Shown here in pieces: positions 54,141 through 64,000 of a stretch of DNA of 64,000 bases. The first letter of the stretch is position 1. Every line of letters begins with the position of its first letter. The translations under genes and the position numbers were made by a program. The notes below the pieces were generated by a model that was not told the origin of the DNA, ran no database searches, and saw only the letters and a list, made by a program, of their open reading frames with translations. Where the stretch lies: positions 310,001 to 374,000 of the forward strand of contig JADDTR010000017.1 in assembly GCA_015345905.1 (NCBI GenBank), written 5' to 3'. This stretch comes from Aotearoamyces nothofagi (taxonomy: Eukaryota; Ascomycota; Leotiomycetes; Leotiales; Tympanidaceae).

Positions 54141-55832
54141 TCAAATCTTTCTCTTCTCAAGCAGAAGCTGTCCACTGGGGACTTTTGTCTCGTCAAACCC
54201 AGCTTCCCTAGTATAAACACTCTTCCCTCTCAGATATGTCTCCATTACCACGCCCTGGAGACGTCTTCCCTGATACGGCGATACTTTATTCCGGAATAGC
54301 ATTCGTGCCCTTTCAACTATAAACGATCCCTCATCATCAAATACACAAATATCGCCATCCATACCTTCCTTTAATGCACCTTTGGTTCCCTGTAAACCTA
54401 CTTGAATTGCCGTGTTGGCACAGCACCATTTGACGATATCTAAGATATCAATTGGCTTCTTCAACGAATGTGATTGTCCACGCGCCGAGGTCCATAGAAT
54501 TGGTAGCCCAAGCCCAACGCTAGAAATCCCACCCCATGAAGAAAAGAAGTCACCTTTCTTGGTCTCGTCCTGTAAGCCTTCGAACTCACCCCTCGTTGGG
54601 TCGGAGATGTGATCAGGAAGGAGCTTAAGCTCGGGCGTGCAGGGTGAGTGGTCTGATACAACCGTCTGGAGAACAGAATCTGGACGTGAGAGCTCAGCCC
54701 AGAGACCGTTACGATTAGAGGCTGATCGAATTGGTGGACAACACTTATGTCTCGTGTCTCCAGTGGCAACTTCTTCTGCAGTGAGTGTCAGATAGTGAAA
54801 GCAGGTTTCTGCTGAGATCTTGATGCCACTTTGGCGAGCCGCGCGGAGGAGAGGAATGGCTTCAACTGCACTCAAGTGCACAATATGGAGCTGCAGGGAG
54901 GGTGCCCGGTGTGCTAGCGAGAGGACCTCTTCGATAGCGCACGTCTCAAAGGATGGAGGCCGCGATTCGAGAAAGGTTGAATACGCATTGAAAGCACCAC
55001 GTGGTACCGGTGGTGGAAGAGAACTTTGTACATCGTCACCTACGGAATCCGCAATTGGGGGAATCATTTCGGCGTGGAAGAGCAGAGTAGTGGGCGAATC
55101 CTTCAGTGTTGTCATAGCAAGGGCCACATCGGCGGAAGAGACAGCAGGAAATTCGTCAACCTGTTATTCAAGGCGATGTCAGTTACGTGGAAATGTTGTA
55201 TGTAGGAGATATTGCAGATGTGTAGGCTCAAGTATAACTCCACTTACACCACTTTCTATTAAAAATCCCTTGAATCCTCGGACGCCTGCTTCAACTAACG
55301 GCAGCAGATCCTTGGAGTTTCCCGGTATTATTCCACCATAAAAGCCAACATCGACCCAGCACTGGCCTTGTGCGGCTTTTATCTTCTCCTGCAGTCCTTC
55401 CAGAGTTGTTGTAGGTGGAATAGCATTGAGTGGCATGTCGATTACCGTAGTAACCCCCCCACTCGCTGCTGCGCGAGTACCAGTCCAGAATCCTTCCCAT
55501 TCTGTCCGTCCTGGCTCATTCAGATGGACATGTGCATCAACCAGGCCTGGAAGAAGAATATGGGGGCTGTGGTCAACGTAGTTCGTATTGGAAGGGAAGG
55601 AGCTCGGTGGTAGTACGCTTGTAAGGACCGAAACTATTCTTCCAGTGGTCGGGGAGATTGATATTGTTGCAGGAGACAGAACGAGATTGTTCTCGGCGTC
55701 TGTTATGACTGCACGGGTCGAGACAAGGACGGTGAGTGGAGCGGAAGCGGCATGAGGAGGAGTTGAGGTGGGTGTTGGATATAGATAGGCATCAGAGAGT
55801 CCGTTTGCGATATGAGCTTGTGCCATGATCAT
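54141..55832 (-). CDS. DAL1: Allantoinase
   Basis: Two exons, 55248-55832 and 54141-55160, with an 87-nt intron (GTAAGT...AACAG); 534 aa. It opens the hydantoin ring of allantoin to give allantoate in purine breakdown. Binuclear metal site: [17 protein letters not shown] (H101, H103), carbamylated lysine K188 in RGFKGFL, then [12 protein letters not shown], and catalytic Asp in SDHSP. The splice gives [11 protein letters not shown], standard in the family. The start is ATG 55832, with another ATG two codons later; the frame extends upstream only to a TTG. The N-terminal ~45 residues are a longer head than in yeast Dal1. Three GATA sites upstream suggest nitrogen control. Dihydropyrimidinase is excluded by the [10 protein letters not shown] block. 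Confidence 0.93.
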
Positions 55833-56958
55833 GGACTTCAAGGAGGAAGACTCGGTTTTGTGGAGAGCAAGAAGTCGAGTGAGAACCGTAGCAGTCTAGC
55901 AGTATCGGTGATTAACTGGGATTCTTGAAGGAATGTGCTTATCGTGGTGATAAGAAGCCACCGATAAGAATGCGGACGGGTGGAAGACGGGCACGACGCT
56001 GTATTTTCAAAGTTCAAAAAGAATGTAGAATTGTCAGGGAAGTAGAATAATATCGCGGGAGTCCTAGGAGCGGGCGAGGGAAATTGGTGGATTTTGTGGG
56101 GTATGAAGGGCTGCTGTGAGTCTCTAGAGGTGTTTATCTATCGGCGGGGCATCGATGGCTGAGCAAGCCTACGGATGCGCTGGAGCTACGAACAATGCCC
56201 TAGCCGTGCCTGCAACACCCCTCCGGCGACCTGCTATCGGGGCCCTTAATGAATGGGCAATAGTAGCCTGTCGCTGCCCCGCCGACAACTTCAGCAAAGC
56301 TGCGGCGGAAGACCGTCTGCACGGAGGGACTGCATCCGTCATTCTGCATTCAGGGTGGACTGGGGTGCCTAAGGCTGACAAGCCGGAGCAGAAAGCTTGC
56401 TGCACGTGACGGTGCATCACTGGATGCTTGACTGTAACGTCCTCCGCCCTCTGAACCCCCTCTACCATCTGGACCAGGCGGAACGGTGACGGTGACGGTG
56501 ACGGTGACAAGCCGGAGTGAGGCCTGGGTGCCGGAGGGATGCTTCACTTCACACAGCAAGCGTCCAGGCGAGCTCCGAATCCCAAAGCCGGGAGACCCGA
56601 CCTGCCGCCGCTAAAGTGGAGACCGGTAGCTCACGGGATTCGTCTGTCCTTCGGGGGTCTTCTGCGGGTTCTGCGTACGGTGGCTAGATGGAGACGTCCC
56701 AGATGAATACAGCGAGTCGCGAGTATCATAGCAGGCCTAATGGGCTTGCACATGGCTCTTCTTCAGCTATTTCATAGATGGCAACCATGTAAGTTCCCGG
56801 AGATGGCCGGGCCTTCTCAGGCTATATCACGTGGAGATAAGGTATCATAGCCGGAGGAAGTGCATCCGAGGGCCTATTAGCGATCCGGTATTTCAGTGCA
56901 CGAAATCACATCATTTCTCATTGTTTCCTCGCTGTGAAGAACAGAACATATTCTCAAG
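55833..56958. other. Intergenic, allantoinase promoter side
   Basis: 1.1 kb with no supported gene. It contains the GATA cluster at 55938-55968 and a GGTGAC hexamer tandem at ~56484-56507. Confidence 0.6.
55938..55968. promoter_or_regulatory. Triple GATA-factor site upstream of allantoinase
   Basis: CTTATC (55938-55943), TGATAAG (55948-55954) and GATAAG (55963-55968) occur within 31 bp, ~105-135 bp upstream of the allantoinase ATG. Paired GATA cores close together are typical AreA targets at purine-catabolism genes. Confidence 0.6.
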
Positions 56959-57697
56959 ATGGCTGTTTTGCCCAGACTCCTCAGGACGGCTGCTATCCTA
57001 GGCGCTGGTGGCACAGGCGGATTCTTCCTGGCGACGCGCAATTCCACCTTTGTCCCCTTTTCAGACGATGATCCCATCTTCAGTTCTCCGTCGTACCAGA
57101 AGTACAACCCCGAAAAGAACCCGGCTACTCAAGATCTTTGTATAAAGAGGGTGCCATTATCGAAGATCAAGCCAGAGCTGCTCTTAGAAGACGGCAAGCT
57201 TGTTCGGGCGTTCTGCGCTGGTGTTTGGGGAGGCCTGTGTATGTACATCCCCGGCGCGCTCCCCCCGTCATCGCCTACACATTCGCTGATTGCTGCATCT
57301 AGCATATGAAATTCAGCGCGCATACCTTTCGCGCAAATACCACGGCCCTACGACAGCACATCAGCTATGGGGCCGTAAACAATTGCTCGAGTCCGGATAT
57401 GAAGTCGGCACGCAAATAACCGACCATTTCGAGGTCCTCGAGCATACTCCTGATCACATCACAGTCCGGTGCGGTGACTCGCCATTGAAAACCGGCATCA
57501 GGCCTTCAGACGGTCTATTTGAAATGTCGGCGACTATAAACAAAGAGGAGGGGGTCGCAGTTTTCGGACTAAAGAGCGTTTTCTATCAGGGCTTGGGGAA
57601 GGCGGATGGTCCGCCAATGCCCCCACATATCGAGTTCCTGCATAGACAATACACGAAATTATGGATGGAAATGGCTATAAGAAATTTATTGCAATAG
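56959..57697 (+). CDS. Conserved fungal protein of unknown function, probably organellar
   Basis: Two exons, 56959-57238 and 57303-57697, with a 64-nt intron (GTATGT...ATCTAG); 224 aa. I do not recognise the family. The N-terminus (MAVLPRLLRTAAILGAGGTG) is basic then hydrophobic and Gly-rich, which could be a mitochondrial presequence or a single membrane anchor. After SPSYQKYNPEKNPATQDLCIKRVPL, the splice gives GVWGGLSYEIQRAYLSRKYHG. The C-terminal half (GYEVGTQITDHFEVLEHTPDHITVRCGDSP) alternates hydrophobic residues like a beta barrel or START-like sheet, and ends with a helix (HIEFLHRQYTKLWMEMAIRNLL). The exact frame closure supports a real gene. Confidence 0.75.
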
Positions 57698-59230
57698 GAG
57701 ATGTTTCCTCCTCGAGGCATCGACAGAGTGATGAGGCGCGCACGTGAAACTGCGCACCATTCTCTGATGAAAGATATTCACGGGTGGAGGGCACCAGGGG
57801 GCATGGGTGATCAGCCTTATACTTTATGAAAGTATATTCATTTTTTTAGCGACTAGGTGGGCCGTAAGATACTAGGTAGTGTACAGCGCTGATGCAGCTG
57901 ATTTCACTTCAACGGGAGGACATTTTGTGCCACAGTTCAAGCATATAGCTTTCGTTTGTTCGGATAGCAGCCTCCATATTGAAATACTTATCAAATTGAG
58001 AGCCAGACCGGGATGTTTCCTTGCATTGCAAATATCGGAAAAGAGTGCTCGGAATAAAACTGCGCAGTGACTGGCGAAGGTCCTCGCGACATTCAGCTGC
58101 AACCTTTTTCCCACTCCGTTAACGAGTCCAGAAGGCACAGATGCCACGGCGTGCCCAGCGCCAGAGCAACTGAAGGTCTACACACGTGCTGTAGGAATGC
58201 CGATCGCATCGTGTCGGCTCACCGATAAATACAGAACTCGACAAAAATTAACAATTGCAGCATAGGCTCTTTCAGTGGTCGTGCATGTAAACACCATGGG
58301 CGAAAGCGGTCAACGTGCTAAAGCGCAGCAGGTCCTGCGTTCAGAGTCGTATTCCGAAGCCACCACCAAAAAGCCAAGCCACGGCTGCCTGGCAGTCCAC
58401 AGAGGTGCCTGGATTTCGCCAGGAAGCCTCACCCAAGAGTGGAGGATCAGATGGGATGAAGTCTAAGTATGCATACGGCAGCCGTGCAGCCGTGCAGCCA
58501 GTCACAAGTCACGCGCAGCGGCGTGATTCGGCCACGGCGCTGTGATAAAAGGGAAAGGGGGCATTGGGGAGAGAGCATGCTGGGCAGCATGCTGGGCAGC
58601 GCTTAGCAGCCCATTAGCAGGCGATTAGCAGGATGCATCGAGCCTGGCATCTCCCTTCTTGGCAACCCAAGGGCGCCAGCGGGGTCGGAACAGGTCGAGT
58701 CGCGCATCTCGAGGACCGATGTTTCGAAAGAGACCGTGTGTTCACCACCAAGCACTCTGGTACACGCAGACCTGTGATGGGCGGCTCGGCTTCCGAATGC
58801 CTGGAAGAGCCGCTTTCGGTAGCGCTTGAACCATGCGCGCCCTGGAGGAAGAGCCCATTCCTGCAAAGGCTGACTGGAACCTCCACATTACCTTATTTGA
58901 CAGCTCTCTGGGGTCAGGGGGCGCTCAGCCCTGTCTGACCAGGCAAACAAATGCCTGACATGCACATCCTGAACATGCACACATGCAGCTCGAGTCACAC
59001 TCAGTTCAGCTGGTAGGATGATCAGTCCGCAATCAAACGTGCCTGGGAGGCTGTATTGCCAGTGTGTTCAGTGCATAAAGCAAGTCATGTCTCCCCGCTC
59101 GAGCTGTTTGCCTTCTTTGTTCTCCTCCTGTCTCAGACTCCCCACATCTACATCCAGCTTTCTCGAGCTCTTCTATCTCAGCAATCTTCTTCAATCAACC
59201 AAGCGGGACATCTAGATACAAATCTTCAAG
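57698..59230. other. Intergenic, 1.5 kb
   Basis: No supported gene. A local repeat, CATGCTGGGCAG twice at ~58577-58600 followed by three TTAGCAG motifs, is the only structure seen. Confidence 0.55.
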
Positions 59231-60148
59231 ATGGCTATAACCGCCGCAACAGACGCGCACACCTTGCAGAATCGTGCTCAGCATGGACATATTCCTGTGC
59301 AGCCCTTCTGGCTGTTCATCGTTCGCATCTTCCAAGGGGTAAGTGCTGGCCCCGCAGCATATTTTCTAGACTATTCTCATGGAAATATAGCTACTGGCAC
59401 TTGTGAATCTGGCTCTGGCTGCGTTCGCGACGTCCGTTCTGGGTAGCTGGTCAGGCTATGGTAAGGCAGTCGTGTAGCTTTAGATAGACACGGCAGTTGA
59501 CAGAAGCTTCCAGGAATGACCATCTTCACCGCCATCTGGACATTCGGCTTGCTTGGCTATGTAAGTGCAGAAGGGACGCTTCACTTCAAGGCTACAAGGA
59601 ACTGACCATTCTACAGATCCTCATCTCCGCCTTCTGGTATCCCGCCGCGTATATCTGCTGGGTCCAACTGGGTCTGGAAATCGCAGCTGTGGTTTTCTGG
59701 CTCGTGAGCTGGGCCCTCTGTGCCACGGTCTCATCGGTCTTCGACTATTATCTTGATGGTTATTATCGTGCAACTGGGAACTTCGGGGCTGCGATCAACG
59801 CGACAAAGGCCGTCGCTGGTCTCGGCGCTCTTATCTGGGTCTTATTCATCATCTCTCTAATCGTTTTCGGTAATATCCCCTCTCCTGTGATCTATACGAT
59901 AGCATCAAAACGCCTGATATGTATAATCATCTACTAACGTTGCACCAGGTGTCAACCTCCACCGCCTGCGTACATCCGGCGCTCTCGCAACTGCGCCTGC
60001 AACTGCCGGCACTGATGAACACAAGCTAGACTCGGTAGTCACGCAGCAATCTCTCAGCCAGCAATATAGCGCCAACGGGCCAGGTGAGCAGCAATACAAC
60101 CCGCCCACGCAGATTGATCAGCATTATCAGCAGCAGCAGCATGTTTAA
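59231..60148 (+). CDS. MARVEL-like four-transmembrane protein
   Basis: Five exons, 59231-59338, 59391-59460, 59514-59560, 59617-59869 and 59949-60148; introns 52, 53, 56 and 79 nt; 225 aa. All junctions close in frame. Four hydrophobic helices are present: FWLFIVRIFQGLLALVNLAL, MTIFTAIWTFGLLGYILISA, LGLEIAAVVFWLVSWAL and AVAGLGALIWVLFIISLIVFG, with short loops and both ends likely cytoplasmic. The pattern (helix 1 starting RxxQ-hydrophobic; helix 3 with LGLE and W-rich) fits fungal MARVEL-domain proteins, which shape plasma-membrane domains and vesicles. The C-terminal tail is Gln-rich (QQYSANGPGEQQYN ... YQQQQHV). Without a search, MARVEL is the best guess; NCE102-like is possible. Confidence 0.8.
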
Positions 60149-61241
60149 TCTAGAGCACGGTGCTGTGTTGAGGATCAGATGTTTGATACTATATCTTGTT
60201 GCTACTGTAGGACATCCGCTAGGCTGTAACTTGCTGCTGGCGCGCTGAGAATTGGTGATGCCGCGGTACGGATAGGCCGTTTCGGGCAGGTTGTAATTTT
60301 GATACCCCCCCCCCCCCCAATTTGCTCGAAGACGGATTTATTCACCACTTCATATATAATTGTTCTCTAATTCCTTCGCGTTGATACCTTGGCATCCTGT
60401 GAGACAGATGATCAGACTAATCAAACACAGGATTGAAGACAAGAGTCGTTATTCTTTCATGCGTTGGCTAGGTATTTTTTTTTTTTCCCGAGAGCAAGGC
60501 ATCTCGAGATTTCTTTGAATCGGTAGATCTCCACCTCCCATCCCCCATCCCTCTACCCCCCCCCCCCCCCAAAAAAATATATCCCAACAACCCCAGACCC
60601 AGCCAATTTTTTTTTTTTTTTTTTTTTTTGAAGTTTCGCCTGACCCCCGCCCCCCAAATCTCTTCCTCGGGGGAGCACATCCAGGACACGCCACGGCGCC
60701 ACGAGGAGCGTTAGCGCAGGTACGGTTTCAGCTGCGCGCCACGACGCCTGGCCTGGGCCCAGGCTAGACGTCTGCCGTGCGGCTGCGTGGTCTTGCTCTG
60801 GCTCTGGCTGCGTGGTCTTGCTCTCTCGCAGAGCTTTTGTAGTCCGCGCAGTCTCGCCCGGCCGGGGGAGCTGGGCTGGGGGCGGGTGGTGATGGATGCA
60901 ATGTCTGCGGTCTGGCGGGGGGCGGGCAATGCCGTGCAGCTCGGTGTAATACGATGTCTGGTACAGGGTCCTATCCGAATGCGCAGCTGGGTTCCCAGGA
61001 CGGCTACGGCTCCCATGCAGGATAGGATTCGGTGATAAGTGATCATGGACGGGGGCTGGGCTATCTGGTGCATGCGTTTCGTTTTTGTCGTCGATATTCG
61101 CTAAAAGGGAACGGGAGATTCTACTTCTAGGCATACATATGTGAGAATGAGATGCTCCAGCTCGTACGCAATCTGAGACCTCTGATATCTAACCACGTGA
61201 CGACTCTTTGATCCAGGACGGTTCTCCCGTCTCTCTAAATC
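60149..61241. other. Intergenic with long homopolymers
   Basis: No supported gene; reverse-strand ORFs here are read through homopolymers. Runs: C14 at 60305-60318, T12 at 60475-60486, C15 at 60556-60570, T23 at 60607-60629. Confidence 0.65.
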
Positions 61242-63105
61242 CTAGGCCTTCTCCTCTCCGCCCTCGATCCCAGTCTCCACCTTCCGCATCAGATAGGCCA
61301 TCATGCCCCATATCACACTCATAGCCTCGACCCGGTCCTCCACCAGAAACAAATCATACCATCTACTCCTCCACATCTCTGCTCTCTCCCTCTCTCCCTC
61401 ACTCTGCCTTCCCGTCTCCAGCTCCTCGACCAACCCCGCCGGCACCCGCGTCCTCACAATCGACACATGGTGATTCAAGCTACTCAGCAAAAACACATCG
61501 TCGAATTCCACATCTGGGATCTTGCCTATCGCAAGATATTTCGCCTTGCGATCCCACGTCGAGCTCGGTGGTCGCACCATGCGGTACGCATCATACACAC
61601 TTAATGTCTTGCGAGATTTCTTCGCTGGGCTGGGTCCAATGGGGGCTTGGGCTGTGCCGCCCATGAGCACGTCTGATGGGACTGCGGCGCTTGGGTCGGA
61701 AGATGCAGCTGAGCTTCCTTCTTCTTTTCCAATAGGACCACCGGTTCCGCCGCCCCAGCGACGCTTGTGGCACCACCAGGCGTCCGGGTCAAGTTTTCGC
61801 TCGGTTTTTCCTTCGCGAGAGCGTTGTTGGGCTGTGATGAGGATGGCGGCAGTTTCGCGACACAGATCGAGGACTTCGTCGTTTGGGTTGTAGAAGCCGG
61901 TTGCGGGGCGGGCGGAGAGGGCTGCAACGGGACCTTCGACTACGCCAGAGCGGGCAGAAGCGCGGTCGCTAGGGGTGCGGTAGATGAAGGACATGTTGGC
62001 GGGGAATGAGAAGAGTGGCGGGCGGGGTAGAGGCTCAGCGAGTGATGAGGAAGGGGTGGCGGAGGAGGCAATGTAGAGACGGGGTTCGACGCGAGGGAGG
62101 GAGACGTTGCAGCCAAAATCATAGGAGACGAGTTTTACAAAGGCAGAGAGGAGGGCAATACGGAATTCAGGTGGAGTCTGAGATCCGGTTCCTGTTCGGT
62201 AGTGTGATCGCTGGTGCGGGTGAACTTTGGAAGAAGTAGCATCGACATCTGTAGAATCTGTAGAAGTAGAACTCTTTCCAGCATCTGGAGCCGGCAGAGA
62301 TGTATCATCCCAGAAGGTGGATATGAGCTCGAGGTTTCGGAAGAACTCGTACGCATTTCCAAGACGAACTGGTGATGATCCAGGTGCAGTTGTAATACGC
62401 CGAATAGTACGGAAAGCTGCCGAGTTGGACGTGGAAAGTTCCCTTACACGCTCCAGGTAGATCTTGGCACCGGGCGAGTTACGCCCGTTATTCAAAGGAC
62501 GTGTTGATGCCAGGTTCACATCTTCAAGCTCTCCTGCTGGAATGGACAACCAAGATGATGGCGGCAGGAAATTATGATCAGGAATGATATCGGCTGGTGT
62601 TGCATCTCGGATCACGTGCAGACCCAAGGCCTCCAGGTGTTCGACCTTGACGTCGATTGGTCGCTGGATCCCGCGGAGTAAAGTGACCAGCGGCGGCTTA
62701 TCATTCTCTAGGGAGTTGAAGCTAGGCGTACAGTGTGGAAACCTTACAGGCGTTGGTGGAGGGATATCACTAGGAGCTACGATTGCCGGGGGTGAACCTA
62801 TGAATTGAGACGTCATGTAAGGAAGATGGACGAGAAGCAGCAAGAGAACTGAGAAGACGACACGCCGGACGAGAGTCGCTCGGAGAAGAAGAGCATGGAG
62901 GGCAAGGAGGATAAGCAAGAAGAGCAAGAAAGGTAGCAGCTGGAGCAGCAGGCCAACTGCCGTGCGCTGATGAGGGACACGGACAGTGTAAGGACAGTTG
63001 CCGGGCCATTAAGTGCGTTTGGAACGTCCCCTTCGCCCCTACAGTGTTACCATGATAAAGGAACGAAAGCAGTGACATACCTAGATGTTGGAGTGCAGCG
63101 AACAT
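61242..63105 (-). CDS. Unrecognised fungal membrane protein with hydrophobic N-terminus
   Basis: Two exons, 63081-63105 and 61242-62956, with a 124-nt intron (GTATGTC...CACGGCAG); 579 aa. The large ORF alone starts only at TTG; the tiny first exon supplies ATG (MFAALQHL) and joins GVGLLLQLLPFL-type hydrophobic sequence in frame. Residues ~8-50 are almost all Leu/Val/Ala and would form one or two membrane helices. The rest is hydrophilic. It includes ISTFWDD, VSYDFGCNVSLPRVEPRLYI, LDLCRETAAILITAQQRS, LDPDAWWCHKRRWGG, KTLSVYDAYRMVRPPSSTWD and, near the end, RWYDLFLVEDRVEAMSVIWGMMAYLMRKVE, which look conserved, but I cannot name the family. It could be an ER protein; no catalytic motif is seen. 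Confidence 0.75.
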
Positions 63106-64000
63106 GATGAGCGACGGCGTTGTAGCTTTGCGGCTTCGCAGCTATGCGGTGTCCGTAGAGAGATGGTACGACTGTCAAGACGTCATGTGACTAAACCGTA
63201 TATCACGCCGCAGCTACCAGCGAACTCTTCTACAACTCCGGCATCAAAATTGCATCGCGGTCGGTCGGGGACTGGGTGAAGAGTTTGGGCGCCAGTCGAC
63301 GTTGTGAGTTGCGCTTTGCTTTGTGGTCTGCGGGTGTTCTGGCGTGTGCGTGGGCGTCGCTTGTTCGGCTCATGTATGCAAGTAGATGCCGACTGTGGCA
63401 GCTTGCATGCAGCCCGCAGAACATGGATGGATGGGTTTTGGGGGCGGTCGTCTGTGGCGGTGGGGATGATGGTGTTGATGATAGCTGGAGTAAGGCCAGA
63501 CTTAAGATGGGAGGGAAAGGAAGCATCGCAAGAATTAGTATAATCTGAGATATTCAGAATCCGTCGGGAACAATGGGATTATCTATGTATGTTTGGGGAG
63601 CGGGAGTGCGGGAAGGCGGGAGAGCGCCATAAATTATAGTTCGTGGCAATCAATTGGTATCATTATAATCATTAGGACCAACGTTATAATTCTTCTTCTT
63701 CTTCATCATCTTCATCGAGGCAATACGGAGCAAGACACCTATGCACCCGGCGTTCGCTGTCCATTGTCCGGTGTAGCGTGTAGCCGCGAGCCGCGGCGCG
63801 CGAGCGCCACAGCAATCAGTCGTCGGGTGTATAATCTGATTGGAGATGTACAGGCGCTCGTCGTAGGAGAGGCAAGAGCAGCACCCAGCATATGCTCAAT
63901 CCTCAATCTCCAGAGCACTTGGGAACTTGAAAACGCCATCCAACATGCAAAGGGTATCTTGACGGGTATATTCTCTACTTACCCGACCGGGGTCTCAACT
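63106..64000. other. End of window, no gene supported
   Basis: Short ORFs on both strands lack protein-like features. A TTC/TTCATC tract lies at ~63690-63718. A gene may start near the right edge but I cannot support it. Confidence 0.5.

Noticed and set aside
54141-55832. Alternative call as dihydropyrimidinase or dihydroorotase
   Set aside because: The [14 protein letters not shown] block and SDHSP context fit allantoinase better.
60553-61134. 193-aa minus-strand ORF with a poly-Lys stretch
   Set aside because: It is read through the T23 and C15 homopolymers and has no domain-like composition.

Overview
This 64-kb window comes from a filamentous ascomycete (Pezizomycotina); I cannot settle the class. 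The evidence is compact genes with 48-70 nt introns (GT...AG with CTAAC/CTGAC-like branch sites), a fungal Zn2Cys6 regulator, a cutinase, a DUF2434 membrane protein, peroxisomal-type copper amine oxidase, and long intergenic stretches full of simple repeats. Gene models below were built by hand from splice signals. Every multi-exon model closes in frame, and several naive ORF starts that rest on TTG or GTG were replaced by an ATG or a spliced ATG.

Layout. 1-9.1 kb is housekeeping: a DUF2434 membrane protein (5'-truncated), VMA12 (V-ATPase assembly) divergent from COQ1 (ubiquinone side chain), ECO1 (cohesin acetyltransferase), and a proline-rich protein. 9.1-24.8 kb is gene-poor: a 5.8-kb repeat-filled spacer, an AT-hook + Zn2Cys6 regulator, a 3.6-kb minisatellite-bearing spacer, and a full-size ABCG transporter resembling yeast YOL075C. 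24.8-33.4 kb looks accessory: about 3.5 kb with no gene seen, an unrecognised 783-aa protein with a Tc1/mariner-type MITE in its upstream region, a SprT-like metalloprotease, and a secreted cutinase.

34.7-47.7 kb is the most interesting part: seven genes that together look like a catabolic cluster running through 2-aminomuconate. They are a gentisate-dioxygenase-like bicupin, an ACMSD-type decarboxylase, a DUF1338/HglS-type 2-oxo-acid dioxygenase, a RidA-type 2-aminomuconate deaminase, an AFMID-like alpha/beta hydrolase, an ALDH8A1-type 2-aminomuconic semialdehyde dehydrogenase, and a DHA2-type MFS transporter. The order of chemistry would be: ring opening, ACMS decarboxylation, semialdehyde oxidation, deamination, then oxidation of the resulting C6 2-oxo diacid. 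This resembles the bacterial nba (2-nitrobenzoate/3-hydroxyanthranilate) pathway and the mammalian kynurenine glutarate branch, here clustered in a fungus and ending in a DUF1338 enzyme.

47.9-64 kb holds an F-box-like Cys-rich protein, a copper amine oxidase with a PTS1-like SKI terminus, allantoinase with a triple GATA promoter, a conserved unknown protein, a MARVEL-type four-TM protein and an unknown multi-TM protein. Amine oxidase, allantoinase and the aminomuconate genes all release usable nitrogen, so the right half looks like a nitrogen-scavenging neighbourhood. A 255-bp exact direct repeat around a single N at 52688 is most simply an assembly seam.
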